DNA of 64,000 bases from Candidatus Zixiibacteriota bacterium (GCA_020051695.1 JAGVQM010000011.1:186001-250000), one strand, 5' to 3'. Numbered from the stretch's first letter, positions 18,633 through 28,291 are shown. Program-made: numbers and translations. The notes: generated by a model from the sequence alone, not told the origin.

Positions 18633-19769
18633 TTAGAATTTCAACTGCAAATCGATCTGCAATCGCGTGAACCGGGCTTTATCTTCCCGCTGCAGGCCGA
18701 TGTCGTTGACGAAGTAGGTCACGTTGAAGGCGGTGTTTTGTGCCAATTGGACCGCGCCGCCGAGTTCATGCCCGCAGGCGTCGGTGCCGCCGCCGCGGAA
18801 ATCGGAATCGGTGAAAATCCCGATGACCGCGTCTTTTTCCACGCGGCGATAGATATACCGGCCTTCCCAGCTGCCGGTTTTTTTCGCCTTGCCGATCCGC
18901 AGCCCGACCAGCCAGCCGGTCTCCAGACTGTCCGCGGCCGTGTTGATCACCAGGTCGCCCATGAGCGTTACCGGGAAGATCTCGAATTTATGAGTGGCCT
19001 CGCCAAAAAACTCGACGATCTCGAAATCGGCAGCATAATGGTAGCCGGTCTCGCCTTCCCCCGGCGTAACGGCAGAATTACCCTTCGGGTCCTCCGGATC
19101 GTAAAACACTTCGAAACCCCTGGTGTTGACATAATTGAAAAAGCCGGCGCCAACCGCGACCGCCGATTTTTCCTCATCGAGTTTGATGCTCGCCACGCCC
19201 TGCCCGGCAATCATATATGAATCATCATCCGAGGAGCGCTCGTCGATCCACAGCCCTGCGCCGATCATGTTCAGCGAGATCCGATTGTTGAGGTCCTGCG
19301 CAAACGTCAGAGCGCCGCCCTCGGGATTCCAATCCGAATCCCAGAGCAGTTCAGAGTGGCCCGCGGTGAAAAACGGATTGGCGAATTTCCCCCCGGTCAG
19401 GGTCAATCCCGGCACTTTCTCATGGCTGGCCTCGAAATATGCCAGGTCCACGCCGATGGATTTGGTGGTGAAGGCATCGTCCAGCGATTGGTTGGTCGAT
19501 ACCGGATCATCAGAACCGGTCGCCAATTGAATTCCAACCTTAGTATAGGGTGAGGCCTCGCCGAAAATACCCACACGAGCGCGGATGCGGTGCCGATGGC
19601 GGGCATCTTTCCCTTCCGTGTCAATCATTTCGTGCCGATAGCGCAAGTCGCCTTTCAGGTTAGTGGTTTCCCACCATGACCCTGCATGTGATTCTGCCGC
19701 AAACCCGGAAATCGCCGCCACCAACGCCACCAGCGGAACGGTCAATCTCCTCAATCCTTTCTGTTGCAT
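18633..19769 (-). CDS. Outer-membrane porin, probably phosphate-starvation inducible
   Basis: A 378-residue protein with a signal peptide (VPLVALVAAISGFAAESHAG) and alternating beta strands ending in a C-terminal Phe (LQIDLQLKF), the usual signature for outer-membrane insertion. Start and composition (LKGDLRYRHEMIDTEGKD, RHRIRARVGI) match the putative-porin family. It is the first gene of the porin-pstSCAB-phoU run and sits behind the candidate Pho box, so a role in phosphate uptake across the outer membrane is likely. Substrate choice is inferred from position only. Confidence 0.88.
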   Translation of the reverse strand: MQQKGLRRLTVPLVALVAAISGFAAESHAGSWWETTNLKGDLRYRHEMIDTEGKDARHRHRIRARVGIFGEASPYTKVGIQLATGSDDPVSTNQSLDDAFTTKSIGVDLAYFEASHEKVPGLTLTGGKFANPFFTAGHSELLWDSDWNPEGGALTFAQDLNNRISLNMIGAGLWIDERSSDDDSYMIAGQGVASIKLDEEKSAVAVGAGFFNYVNTRGFEVFYDPEDPKGNSAVTPGEGETGYHYAADFEIVEFFGEATHKFEIFPVTLMGDLVINTAADSLETGWLVGLRIGKAKKTGSWEGRYIYRRVEKDAVIGIFTDSDFRGGGTDACGHELGGAVQLAQNTAFNVTYFVNDIGLQREDKARFTRLQIDLQLKF

Positions 19770-19825
19770 AATCCCTCCGTGACAAAACTGCTTTCAGCAT
19801 TCCCGTTGGCGATTGAACGTCTTAA

Positions 19826-19844
19826 TTGTTAAGATTTTGTTAAG
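19826..19844 (-). promoter_or_regulatory. Candidate Pho box upstream of porin-pst operon
   Basis: On the minus strand, CTTAACAA occurs twice with a period of exactly 11 bp (19844-19837 and 19833-19826). Eleven-bp-spaced direct repeats containing TTAACA are the known binding pattern of PhoB/PhoP regulators in several phyla. The site is about 57 bases before the porin ATG, and phoB lies just upstream on the same strand. Confidence 0.7.
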
Positions 19845-19923
19845 CTAAAATTCATTTTTGGTTTATTTAGGGTGTTCGGACGCATCTGCTTGTGCAGCAA
19901 TGAGAAGCGTTTGGTAATGACAA

Positions 19924-21699
19924 TTAAACGAGGCGGGGAAGATAAATGGAGAACGTGCTGCCGCTGCCGAGTGTGCTTTTAACCTCGACACGTCCGTTGT
20001 GGGCCTGGACGACATGTTTAACGATGGCCAGGCCCAGTCCGGTACCACCCTGATGACGGCTGCGGGCCGCATCGACGCGATAGAACCGCTCAAAAAGCCG
20101 GGGCAGATGCACGGACTTGATACCGCAGCCGTGATCCTGCACGGAAACGATAATCTCGTTATCACTTGCAGTTGCCGCCATATAGATGGTTGATCCCGGG
20201 GCGCTGTATTTCGTGGCATTATCGATCAGATTGATAAGCGCATGTTCCAGTTGAACGGGATTAATCTGCGCCATCAGGTTTTTATCGGCAGCGACTTCAA
20301 TGATAACCTCGCGGGTCTGGGCTATTTGCCGGCAGGTGAGGACTGAGGATTCCACAACTGCAGCGACATCCCCGCTCGACAACCGGGTTTTGCCGCCCTC
20401 GGTTTCGTTTTCCAACCGGGCGAGGGACATCAGGTCCTCGACCAGACTGTTAAGGCGCGCAGTGTGCCGGATAATCATCTCCAGAAACTTGCGGTTGTCG
20501 TCCGGCTTTTCCCCGCCGCCGTCGAGAAGTGTCTCGGCAGCGCCGGCGATCGCCGTAATCGGGGTTTTCAGCTCATGCGACACATTGGCCACAAAATCCC
20601 GCCGGACATTTTCCAGCCGTTTCAGACGGGTAATATCATTGATAACGACCACGACCCCCACGCGCCGGCCTTCGGCATCAAGCAGACCGGAGCCATGCGC
20701 ATGCAAGTATCGATTGGGTTCACCGGTCAGCACGATTTCCTGTTCTACCGGCCGGTCGCCGGCCAACGCCCGGCCGATGAAATCGTGCAGCGTGGCGAAG
20801 CGGGCAACTTCGTGAATGGGATGGCCCTGTGCTCCTGTGGGGTCGATTTCCAGCAAAGTTGCTGCGGTCTGGTTCAGCGTGACGACGTTCTCATTGGCAT
20901 CCAATGCGATGACGCCTTCGGACATGCTGGCCAGAATCGCTTCAAGTTCATTGCGTTGCTGTTCGATGAGATGGATGCGGGAGGCGAGATTGCCGGCCAT
21001 CAGGTTCAACGATTCCGCCAGAACGGCGATTTCCTCAATATTGGTGACCGCGAGCCGGGAGGCCAGGCGGCCATCGGCGAAGGCCGTCGCCCCCTGTTGG
21101 AGCTGCGCCAGTGGCCGGGTAATTCGCCGGAACAGGAAAAGACTGAGCAGTGTCGCCACTACCGTAATAATTAAACCGTTCAGCAGCAACTTGCGATACA
21201 ATGCGGCCAGGGCCGATTCTGCGGCGGTGAAAGGGTTCGCTGTTCGGACAGCGCCGATAATTGCGCCGTCTGTGTCGGCAGGAACAGCTACATATATCAT
21301 GGTCGTTTGCAGGGTATTGCTGAACCGGATTTCCGTTCCGACTGTTCCGGCCAGCGCCTGCATGATTTCCGGCCGTTGGGCATGATTTTCCATTACCGCG
21401 GGGTCCTGATCGGAATCACCGAGAATTCGGCCCTCACGGTCGACAACTGTGATTCTGGTCTGCGACAGCTGCCCGAGTTCTTTGCACAGGGAGTCAATTG
21501 TCGCGCCGTCACCGGCGGCCAGCGGGTCGGCCACCCGCCGCAGGATCAGTCTGGCGCGGATTTCCAGCGCGTCGGTAATTTCATCAAAATAGAGCCGGCG
21601 AATTTCGGATGATGCATAAAGGGCCGCAAGGACCAGCGCCAGGATGATGATTGCCAGGTAGTACGGGAAGACGTTCCAAACCAGTTTGCGACGTTTCAT
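19924..21699 (-). CDS. phoR: Phosphate regulon sensor histidine kinase PhoR
   Basis: A 591-residue membrane kinase. It has membrane helices at residues about 10-30 and 170-190 around a periplasmic region, then HAMP (RRITRPLAQLQQG), PAS (about 250-355, ILASMSEGVIALDANE), HisKA with His375 (ANVSHELKTPITAI) and HATPase (LINLIDNATKYS, GTGLGLAIVKHVV). This is the standard PhoR layout in non-enteric bacteria. Its ATG overlaps the phoB stop (ATGA). It should phosphorylate PhoB under phosphate limitation, under control of the PstSCAB-PhoU complex encoded just downstream. Confidence 0.93.
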   Translation of the reverse strand: MKRRKLVWNVFPYYLAIIILALVLAALYASSEIRRLYFDEITDALEIRARLILRRVADPLAAGDGATIDSLCKELGQLSQTRITVVDREGRILGDSDQDPAVMENHAQRPEIMQALAGTVGTEIRFSNTLQTTMIYVAVPADTDGAIIGAVRTANPFTAAESALAALYRKLLLNGLIITVVATLLSLFLFRRITRPLAQLQQGATAFADGRLASRLAVTNIEEIAVLAESLNLMAGNLASRIHLIEQQRNELEAILASMSEGVIALDANENVVTLNQTAATLLEIDPTGAQGHPIHEVARFATLHDFIGRALAGDRPVEQEIVLTGEPNRYLHAHGSGLLDAEGRRVGVVVVINDITRLKRLENVRRDFVANVSHELKTPITAIAGAAETLLDGGGEKPDDNRKFLEMIIRHTARLNSLVEDLMSLARLENETEGGKTRLSSGDVAAVVESSVLTCRQIAQTREVIIEVAADKNLMAQINPVQLEHALINLIDNATKYSAPGSTIYMAATASDNEIIVSVQDHGCGIKSVHLPRLFERFYRVDAARSRHQGGTGLGLAIVKHVVQAHNGRVEVKSTLGSGSTFSIYLPRLV

Positions 21700-22388
21700 G
21701 AGGTTTCCCGCAATCGGTACCCGACGCCCCTGATTGTTTCGATGTGATCGCCGTGTTGGCCGATTTTTTTGCGCAGGTTGGCCACCTGGACATCGATGGC
21801 GCGGTCAGTGATGACATGCTGGCCATCTCGCAGTTCATCAATCAGCTGCGACCTGCTGAAGACCCATCCGGGGCGCCGGGCCAGTGTGGACAGCAGCATA
21901 AACTCCGTATGGGTCAGGTCCACCAATGTACCGCCGACGGTCACCTGGTGCCGCCCCGGTTCGATCGTAATTTCCCCAACCGTGACGGTCCCCTTCGTCG
22001 TGCTCTGATTGTCCGGTTCCCGGCGCAAAATTCTTCGCACCCGCGCCAGTAGTACCCTGGGGCTGAACGGTTTGGTGACATAATCAGCCGCGCCCAGTTC
22101 CAGGCCGGTCACGATGTCAACATCCTCGTCGCGCGCAGTCAGCATAATCACCGGGATCCGGCGCGTATTTTCCTCCGCTTTCAGGCGGCGGCAGACCTCC
22201 AGTCCGTCGATGCCCGGCAGCATCAAATCCAAAAGGACCAGATCCGGAGCATCGGCCCGGGCCCGGGCCAATCCGGTTTCTCCCGAGGAGGCGGCCAGCA
22301 CCGTGAACCCCTCGCGTTCGAGGTTGTGTGAAACCAGTTCAATGATATCCTGCTCGTCCTCAATGATTAGAATTTTCTTTCCGGTCAC
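21696..22388 (-). CDS. phoB: Phosphate regulon response regulator PhoB (OmpR family)
   Basis: I place the start at GTG 22388, which follows GGGAGG at 4 bases; the frame runs open upstream to 22604, but those codons do not resemble the family. The 230-residue protein has a receiver domain (Asp54 in VLLDLMLPGIDG, KPFSPRVLLARVRRILRR) and an OmpR/PhoB winged helix (LTHTEFMLLSTLARRPGWVFSRSQL, VDVQVANLRKKIG). It is cotranscribed with phoR and should bind the Pho box near 19835. A TATATT-like -10 is visible upstream near 22415. Confidence 0.93.
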   Translation of the reverse strand: MTGKKILIIEDEQDIIELVSHNLEREGFTVLAASSGETGLARARADAPDLVLLDLMLPGIDGLEVCRRLKAEENTRRIPVIMLTARDEDVDIVTGLELGAADYVTKPFSPRVLLARVRRILRREPDNQSTTKGTVTVGEITIEPGRHQVTVGGTLVDLTHTEFMLLSTLARRPGWVFSRSQLIDELRDGQHVITDRAIDVQVANLRKKIGQHGDHIETIRGVGYRLRETS

Positions 22389-23068
22389 AAGGCCTCCCTT
22401 GTTGATCCTGCGGACAATATAGGAATTGCCGTCCGGAAAAACAGTAGTTTCTCCCGGGATGGACTTCCGTGATGTGAGCGCCGGACCCCGCAAGGTTGAT
22501 TGTTTTGTCGGGACTTTTGTGCCGTTGGGCAGACTGAGCCAGATTGCGGTGGGGTAAAAAGCTTGTGGCAGCCGGCGGCCAGGCCGCTTTGTATTCAAGA
22601 CCACGGGTCGGCGTAGGCCCGGAGCAGCGCAGAATACCCGGCCCGCAGCACTCGGGCGGGAATTGGGGTGGCGGCCGCGATTCCTCGTTGCAGAATCAGA
22701 CCAGAGATATTATATTTCCAGCAGGACATCATGGCGGGCACGAGGCGGATATGGCTCGGCGGTGAGCGTATTCGCAGACAGGGAACAACATGACATGGGA
22801 CATACCTGACAGGCGTTGTCCAGTTGTACAGCAGCGATCCTGCGGCAGGTGATCATGTGCGGATGCCGGACGATATCAGCGTGGATTATCCTGCCTGTTT
22901 ACGGCACGATGTGACCTTACTGTTCAATGACCGGGCCGGAAAGTCGGCACACAATGATCGTCGGACGCAAATCGTATTCGGGTGCTCATTTCGCCCAGAG
23001 ATCGTTTCCTGCCGCCCCCGGTTCGTTTTTCAGGATTGTCTAAGTACCTGTTTGAGTGAGAGTTGGTC
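22389..23068. other. Divergent intergenic region between phoB and the large kinase regulator
   Basis: About 680 bases separate two divergently read genes. Open frames within it (for example 22544-22765 and 22824-23072) show no family resemblance or ribosome site. It presumably holds both promoters. I could not identify a confident operator, sigma-54 site or RNA element here. Confidence 0.5.
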
Positions 23069-26000
23069 ATGAGCTTGCATATTCGATCGCAGCGCTTCGA
23101 TTCCTTGAAAAAAATATCGGCGTCCGACTTCAGTTCGGTGTTTCGCGCCGTCGACACTGTCGGCCGGCATGAAGTGGCTTTGAAGGTTGCCGCCGGTACC
23201 TCCGGTCCCCATCGGGACGCGCTGTTAAAGGAATTCAGTTTCCTTTCGCGCTGCAATCATCCCAACATTATCGAAGTCCATGACTTGAGTGATGCCCGCA
23301 CCGCCACGCCGTTTTTTACGATGAAATGGATCGAGGGGTGCACCCTTTCCTCCGCAGGACAAATGTACGGTGCGGGCGCGATCGTGGAAGCCATACCCTC
23401 TTTATGCCATGCGCTGGCCGAAGTCCACGATATGGGGTATGTCTATGGCGACTTGCACCCTTCGAATGTCCTGCTGGGCAAGTGTAACGGCGGTATTGCC
23501 ACCACGCTGATCGACTTCGGGTTGGTTTCCCGGATCGGCGCCATGAATCCCCGCGAATTATGGGGCATGCCGGAATATATGCCCCCCGAGGTCCGGCGGG
23601 GAGACCCGGTCAGGCCGGCCAGTGACGTATATTCATTCGGCATCCTGTTGCAGAAACTGCTCTGGGGTGATGCACAGCTCATGCCGCCGGCGGCCTCCAG
23701 TCCGTTGAATTCGAAGATGCTCCGGGAGCTTATCGATCGGTGTGTTGAATATTACCCGGAGTACCGCCCGCAGGATTTTCATGAGGTTGGCCGAATGTGG
23801 TCGCGGCAGGTCATCACTCCGCAGGGTAAAACCGGCCGGCAGGTCATGGTCGGCAAAAGTCAGCGCTGGGCTATCGGGCAGCATATTCACCTGGCGCAGA
23901 TGGAGGAACTGGCGGGGGATCTGTTTGCCCATGGCGGCGGTGTGCTGAGCGTCAGCGGTTTCGGCGGCGCGGGCAAAACGACGCTGGTCGACCGCTATCG
24001 CCGGAAATTGCAAAACCAGGGTTACCGCACGATCCGTATTGTTTGTGACAACCTGCACCAGGACAGTGCGCGCATTTTTGAAGCAGTGCGGGAGGCCGCC
24101 GGTTCCCGTGCGGCCGGGCAGGATCATGGATTGGATTCCGCCGAACTGTATTTTTTCCTGACCGTTCACGATGGAATCGATCTGCAAAGTGTTGATTTCG
24201 ATTTGCTTCTTTCGGCCGTGCGCAGTCTGCACATAGTTTGTATCATCGAAAGCCCGTCAGCGGCGGATATGCAGCCGGTGGCCGGGATCAGGTCGGTGCA
24301 GGTCAATCCGCTGACGCGTGATGATTTCGACCGCCTGTGTGAGGCCCTCTTCAAACACACGCCGGCCATTTCCGCGACGACGGGATTTTTGTACTCCGCC
24401 TCCGGTGGGTTGCCGGGCGTGCTCACTCAGAAGTATCGCGAATATTCGGCGTATCTTCAGCAGTGCAACGAGAGTGATGAGTTCAACTGGCGCAGGATGC
24501 CGCAGGAAGCTGCGGAGGAATGGATGCGGGTACTGAGCGATCTGCCGGCGGAAGGCCGGCGGGTGGCGCAGGCCGTTGCCGTCCTGCTCCCCCCCTTTAC
24601 GGCAAAGCATATCGCCGCAATGGCCGGCATGGGGGAGGAGACGGCCCGGACGTGGATGGCGGAATTCATTAACATCGGGTTCATCAGAGCAGCCGGGAAC
24701 CAGGACCAGCCCGCGTATGATACCTTCTCGATCTGGGTCGATGACGCAATCCGGACATTTGCGGCGGCGACCGGCGCCTCGCAGGGCGCGATCCCGGCAG
24801 ATGGCGATGACCGTTCATCCCGGGGTCCCCTGCCGCTGCGTCAGGCGCTGCTGGACCCGGCCGGCCTGTTGGGAATGGACCGGCTGCCCGCCACACACCA
24901 TGATCTTCGCTGCCTGCCGTATATGGCGAGGATTTGCCGCCAACTGATCCACGGGGGCTTGCCGTGGGGCGGTGTTACGGCGCATCTTCGCCGTACGATC
25001 TTTAAATCTGTCATTGCCAATTATGAGTCCGTGGCGGCGCACAAGCAGGCCAATTGCTGGGCGCGGCGGCTGGCCACGCTGGAATTGCATTCGACGTCCC
25101 CGGACCGTCCCCCGCTGCCGGCCGATATTTCCGAGGCCCTGCAACTGTTGAACCGTCATTGCACGGCCCGGGAGACCGTGGCGTGGCTCGACAATTTATG
25201 TCAACGATGCCCGCAGTTGGTCCATGATGTCCAGGCGCTGTTGCTTAGTGAACGAGGGGTCGTCGAATTGCGGCATAACCATCTCGACCGTGCGCTGCAA
25301 TATTTCTTCGAAGCCGAAGCCGTGTATAACCAGGACGACTATCGCGACCATCGGCGGGCGCGAAACCTGAGCCGCATCGGCGTCATCTTCCATAACCGGA
25401 AAAACTATCCCGTGGCGCTCAAATACTACGAGGCGGCGAAGGACATGCTCCGCGAACATCCGGACGTGGACGTCGCGGCGGCCGTGGAGATGAATATTGG
25501 TATCCTGTTGACTGCCGTGGGCCAGGCGCGGAAGGGATTTTCATATTTCAAATCGGCTTTGGCGTATGCAAAACGCACTCATGACCTGCGCATGCTGGGT
25601 TTTGTGGCGCGAAACATGGTCGTCGTGATCGGCGATCTGGAACCGGCGCCCGAGGCGGTCCGTGTTGCCGAAGAAGCGCTGTCGACGTTGCATAATACGG
25701 TTGAGCGCGCCGACGATGCGATCGTTTATTTCAATCTGGGCTGGGCGCATTTGCGCGCCGGAAACGGCCGCACCGCCTACGCCAACATCATGCGCGGCAT
25801 CAATCTGTCGCGCAGGACCAGCAACAGCCGGTGGCTGGGCGTCAACTATCTCAATCTGGCACGGCTATTTTCCCTTCAGGGGGATCTGCGCAAGGCGATT
25901 TCTTTTGCCTTGAAATCCCTCGTGGAAGCTCGTCGGCAACACTCGCGTGATGCCGCGGCGGAGGCCTGCCGGGTCATTGCCCTGCTGCTGACACAAGCCG

Positions 26001-27958
26001 GCGATCACGTCCGCGCCGGCAGGTACTTGTCCCATGCGTTGCAGCGCCGCACACCCGGCGAGAACCAGCGTAGTGATTTTTTTACGGACATGACTGAGGC
26101 GGAAATCCTGCTGCATCACGGCAAGCTGCCCGAAGTGCAGGCGCTATTGGACAGGTGGTCGAATAGTGCGGTGGATGTACTCCCGGGGTGGGTTTGTCTT
26201 CTCCACCGGTTGTACGGGCTGTTGCACCTGGCGGCGGGCCGGCAGGGGGAAGGTATCAATGAACTCCGCGATGCCGGGTGCCGGGCGCGCCTTTTGGGAC
26301 GGTACGACCTGTTGATCCCCATATACCAGGATATTTTGCGCGCATACGCGAAATCAGCAAATTCCCGGGCCGCGTTGCCCTATGCCCATGAGCTTCGTCG
26401 AATCTATCGAAAGGTGGGTCGGATGGCCAACGACGAGATGCTGAAAACTGTAATCAGGGAATTGACGGAAAAATCCGATGACCGGCGGTTTGCGGAAATG
26501 GTGCTCCGGCTGTCCGAATCGCTGACCAAATTTTCGGACAAACATAAATTGCTCGATTTCCTGCTGCAGGCGGCGGTAGATTATTTCGGCGCCGACCGGG
26601 GGGCGCTGATCTCCAGACACCCGTCCTCCAAGGGGCTGTTCATCGAGGCGCAATGCGGGCTCCAGTCCGGGATCGACGAAGACGACACCCTGGAAATCAG
26701 CCGTAGCGTGATCCGGCGCGTTTCCCGCACGTCGCAGTTTATCAAAATCGATAATGCGCCCGAGGACCCGCTAACCCGGACGAAGAAAAGCATCCTGCAA
26801 CATAATATCCTGGCGGTGATGTGCGTCCCGATTTTTCACAACAATGAAATCTGGGGTGTGCTGTACCTGGATAACCGGTCCGTCCCCGAGGCCTTCAAAG
26901 GTTCGGACAGCAAAATGCTGCAGGCGCTGGCCAATTTTATGACCCTGGCCATTGAACAAAGTGATGAGATCAGCCGGCTGCGGCTGCGGGAATCCGAAAC
27001 CATTACGATGCGGGACGGCATCCTGAAATTCGTCGCCGATTCACCAAAAATGGTCGAGGTCCTGGACACTGCCGATCGTATCGCCGATAGCGATGTCCCG
27101 GTGTTGATTCTGGGGGAAAACGGGACCGGAAAAGATGTCCTGGCGGCGTATATTCACCGAAAAAGCAGCCGCAGTCCGCAGCCATTCATTTCCATGAACT
27201 GCGCCGGACTGGTTCCGACACTTGCCGACACGGAATTGTTCGGCATCGAGGATAAAGTGGCCAGCGGAGTCGAATTTCGTGAAGGAAAATTCAAACTGGC
27301 TGACGGAGGGACGCTTTTCCTGAATGAAATCGGCGACCTGGCCCTTCCCGTTCAGGCAAAACTGTTGACGGCCCTGACCGATGGGATGATCGAACGAGTC
27401 GGCGGCCGGCCGATGGGTGTCGATGTCCGGTTTATCACCGCCACCAACAAAGACCTCGAAAAAATGGTCGAAGCCGAAAGTTTCCGCCTTGATTTGTACT
27501 TCCGCATCAATACCATTAAAATCACCATCCCGCCGTTGCGGGAACGAGTCGAGGACATCCCGCGTTTGGCGCGCATATTCCTCGAACATTTCTGCGTCAA
27601 ATACGGCCGCGCGCGCCTGAAAATGAGTGACGCGGTGCTGGAGGAATTGTGCTTATATTCCTGGCCCGGTAATATTCGTGAGTTAAAAGGAATGATTCAG
27701 CGCGGGGTTCTGCTGGCCCAGACCGATCGCTTTCCTGAGGGGATTACCACGCCTTCCTCTACCACGCAAAAGGCGCTGGTTTTGAAAAAACGCAATTTGC
27801 ATCAAGTCCTCGAAGAAAAAGAGCGGCAAATGGTTATCGAGGCGCTGGAATCGGAGGCGTACAATCAATCGAAGGCCGCGGACCGATTGGGAATTGTCGA
27901 ATCCACGCTCCGCACAAAAATGTCAAAGCTGGGAATTAAAAAACCGCGCCGATTATAG
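23069..27958 (+). CDS. Ser/Thr kinase-STAND ATPase-TPR-GAF-AAA+ (sigma-54 activator type)-Fis regulator
   Basis: A 1629-residue protein; ATG 23069 follows GTGAG at 8 bases (a TTG at 23063 is possible). Domains in order: a protein kinase, residues about 8-265, with Lys39, an atypical catalytic loop YGDLHPSN (126-133, no HRD) and DFG at 149-151; an NB-ARC/STAND-like ATPase with P-loop GFGGAGKTT (297-305); TPR-like helical repeats, about 700-1110; GAF, about 1150-1310; an AAA+ domain of the sigma-54 activator type with Walker A GENGTGKD (1349-1356) and arginine region FRLDLYFRIN; and a Fis-type HTH (AADRLGIVESTLRTKMSKLG). Two key sites are altered: the GAFTGA loop reads KVASGV (1396-1401), and Walker B reads FLNEIG, with Asn1419 for the usual Asp. 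It is probably a cytoplasmic signal integrator that controls the exported-peptide gene downstream. Domain calls are strong; targets are inferred. Confidence 0.9.
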   Translation: MSLHIRSQRFDSLKKISASDFSSVFRAVDTVGRHEVALKVAAGTSGPHRDALLKEFSFLSRCNHPNIIEVHDLSDARTATPFFTMKWIEGCTLSSAGQMYGAGAIVEAIPSLCHALAEVHDMGYVYGDLHPSNVLLGKCNGGIATTLIDFGLVSRIGAMNPRELWGMPEYMPPEVRRGDPVRPASDVYSFGILLQKLLWGDAQLMPPAASSPLNSKMLRELIDRCVEYYPEYRPQDFHEVGRMWSRQVITPQGKTGRQVMVGKSQRWAIGQHIHLAQMEELAGDLFAHGGGVLSVSGFGGAGKTTLVDRYRRKLQNQGYRTIRIVCDNLHQDSARIFEAVREAAGSRAAGQDHGLDSAELYFFLTVHDGIDLQSVDFDLLLSAVRSLHIVCIIESPSAADMQPVAGIRSVQVNPLTRDDFDRLCEALFKHTPAISATTGFLYSASGGLPGVLTQKYREYSAYLQQCNESDEFNWRRMPQEAAEEWMRVLSDLPAEGRRVAQAVAVLLPPFTAKHIAAMAGMGEETARTWMAEFINIGFIRAAGNQDQPAYDTFSIWVDDAIRTFAAATGASQGAIPADGDDRSSRGPLPLRQALLDPAGLLGMDRLPATHHDLRCLPYMARICRQLIHGGLPWGGVTAHLRRTIFKSVIANYESVAAHKQANCWARRLATLELHSTSPDRPPLPADISEALQLLNRHCTARETVAWLDNLCQRCPQLVHDVQALLLSERGVVELRHNHLDRALQYFFEAEAVYNQDDYRDHRRARNLSRIGVIFHNRKNYPVALKYYEAAKDMLREHPDVDVAAAVEMNIGILLTAVGQARKGFSYFKSALAYAKRTHDLRMLGFVARNMVVVIGDLEPAPEAVRVAEEALSTLHNTVERADDAIVYFNLGWAHLRAGNGRTAYANIMRGINLSRRTSNSRWLGVNYLNLARLFSLQGDLRKAISFALKSLVEARRQHSRDAAAEACRVIALLLTQAGDHVRAGRYLSHALQRRTPGENQRSDFFTDMTEAEILLHHGKLPEVQALLDRWSNSAVDVLPGWVCLLHRLYGLLHLAAGRQGEGINELRDAGCRARLLGRYDLLIPIYQDILRAYAKSANSRAALPYAHELRRIYRKVGRMANDEMLKTVIRELTEKSDDRRFAEMVLRLSESLTKFSDKHKLLDFLLQAAVDYFGADRGALISRHPSSKGLFIEAQCGLQSGIDEDDTLEISRSVIRRVSRTSQFIKIDNAPEDPLTRTKKSILQHNILAVMCVPIFHNNEIWGVLYLDNRSVPEAFKGSDSKMLQALANFMTLAIEQSDEISRLRLRESETITMRDGILKFVADSPKMVEVLDTADRIADSDVPVLILGENGTGKDVLAAYIHRKSSRSPQPFISMNCAGLVPTLADTELFGIEDKVASGVEFREGKFKLADGGTLFLNEIGDLALPVQAKLLTALTDGMIERVGGRPMGVDVRFITATNKDLEKMVEAESFRLDLYFRINTIKITIPPLRERVEDIPRLARIFLEHFCVKYGRARLKMSDAVLEELCLYSWPGNIRELKGMIQRGVLLAQTDRFPEGITTPSSTTQKALVLKKRNLHQVLEEKERQMVIEALESEAYNQSKAADRLGIVESTLRTKMSKLGIKKPRRL

Positions 27959-28072
27959 ATCTTGGTCTTGCTGCAATGACACAGGCGAACCAGGCAAAAA
28001 ACTTACTGAAATTCGCGATTCTGTTAGTTTGTAATTAGAATAGCCGCGTCTTTGTGCGGAATATCTTATTGT

Positions 28073-28101
28073 TATGCAAATGGTTGTGTTTTGTATGCAA
28101 A
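28073..28101 (+). promoter_or_regulatory. Direct repeat TATGCAAA, candidate activator sites
   Basis: TATGCAAA occurs at 28073-28080 and again at 28094-28101, with starts exactly 21 bp apart (two helical turns). This phasing upstream of a -24/-12 promoter is what is expected of enhancer-like sites for a Fis-type activator. Binding is inferred. Confidence 0.45.
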
Positions 28102-28104
28102 ATA

Positions 28105-28122
28105 TTCGCGGAAAAACGCGAA
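28105..28122. promoter_or_regulatory. Inverted repeat TTCGCG-N6-CGCGAA, candidate operator
   Basis: A perfect 6-bp inverted repeat with a 6-base spacer lies directly upstream of the -24 element. The ATTCGCG half occurs once more at 28011-28017. It could be the site of the HTH protein encoded at 28634 or of the AAA+ regulator. Confidence 0.4.
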
Positions 28123-28126
28123 ATTT

Positions 28127-28142
28127 GGGCATGAATTATGCC
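28127..28142 (+). promoter_or_regulatory. Candidate sigma-54 (-24/-12) promoter
   Basis: The invariant GG (28128-28129) and GC (28140-28141) are separated by exactly 10 bases, and the bases between (CATGAATTAT) keep the C, A, G and R positions of the consensus TGGCACGRNNNTTGCW. Transcription would begin near 28153, upstream of the exported peptide gene. The neighbouring gene encodes a sigma-54-activator-type AAA+ protein, which raises the likelihood. Confidence 0.6.
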
Positions 28143-28291
28143 TGTGGAAGACTGCGCTCAATAATCACCGATAAATGTTGATTTTATTTTGTTGCCCTGC
28201 ATGTAGTTAACGTTCTGTCGGTCACTCCGCTCAATTTTCGGCCCATCTTTTTGTGTGTGCTTCCTGAGGAGCAAAATTCAGGAGGTACAAC

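Larger units (their letters stand above)
27959..28291. other. Intergenic regulatory region upstream of the exported peptide
   Basis: This AT-rich stretch of 333 bases contrasts with the GC-rich flanking genes. It holds a -24/-12 promoter match, a 21-bp-phased direct repeat and an inverted repeat, each listed separately, and then a leader of about 140 bases before the peptide ATG. Confidence 0.6.

Noticed and set aside
22824-23072. Possible small gene before the giant kinase regulator
   Set aside because: It overlaps the kinase start, lacks a ribosome site and has no recognisable features.
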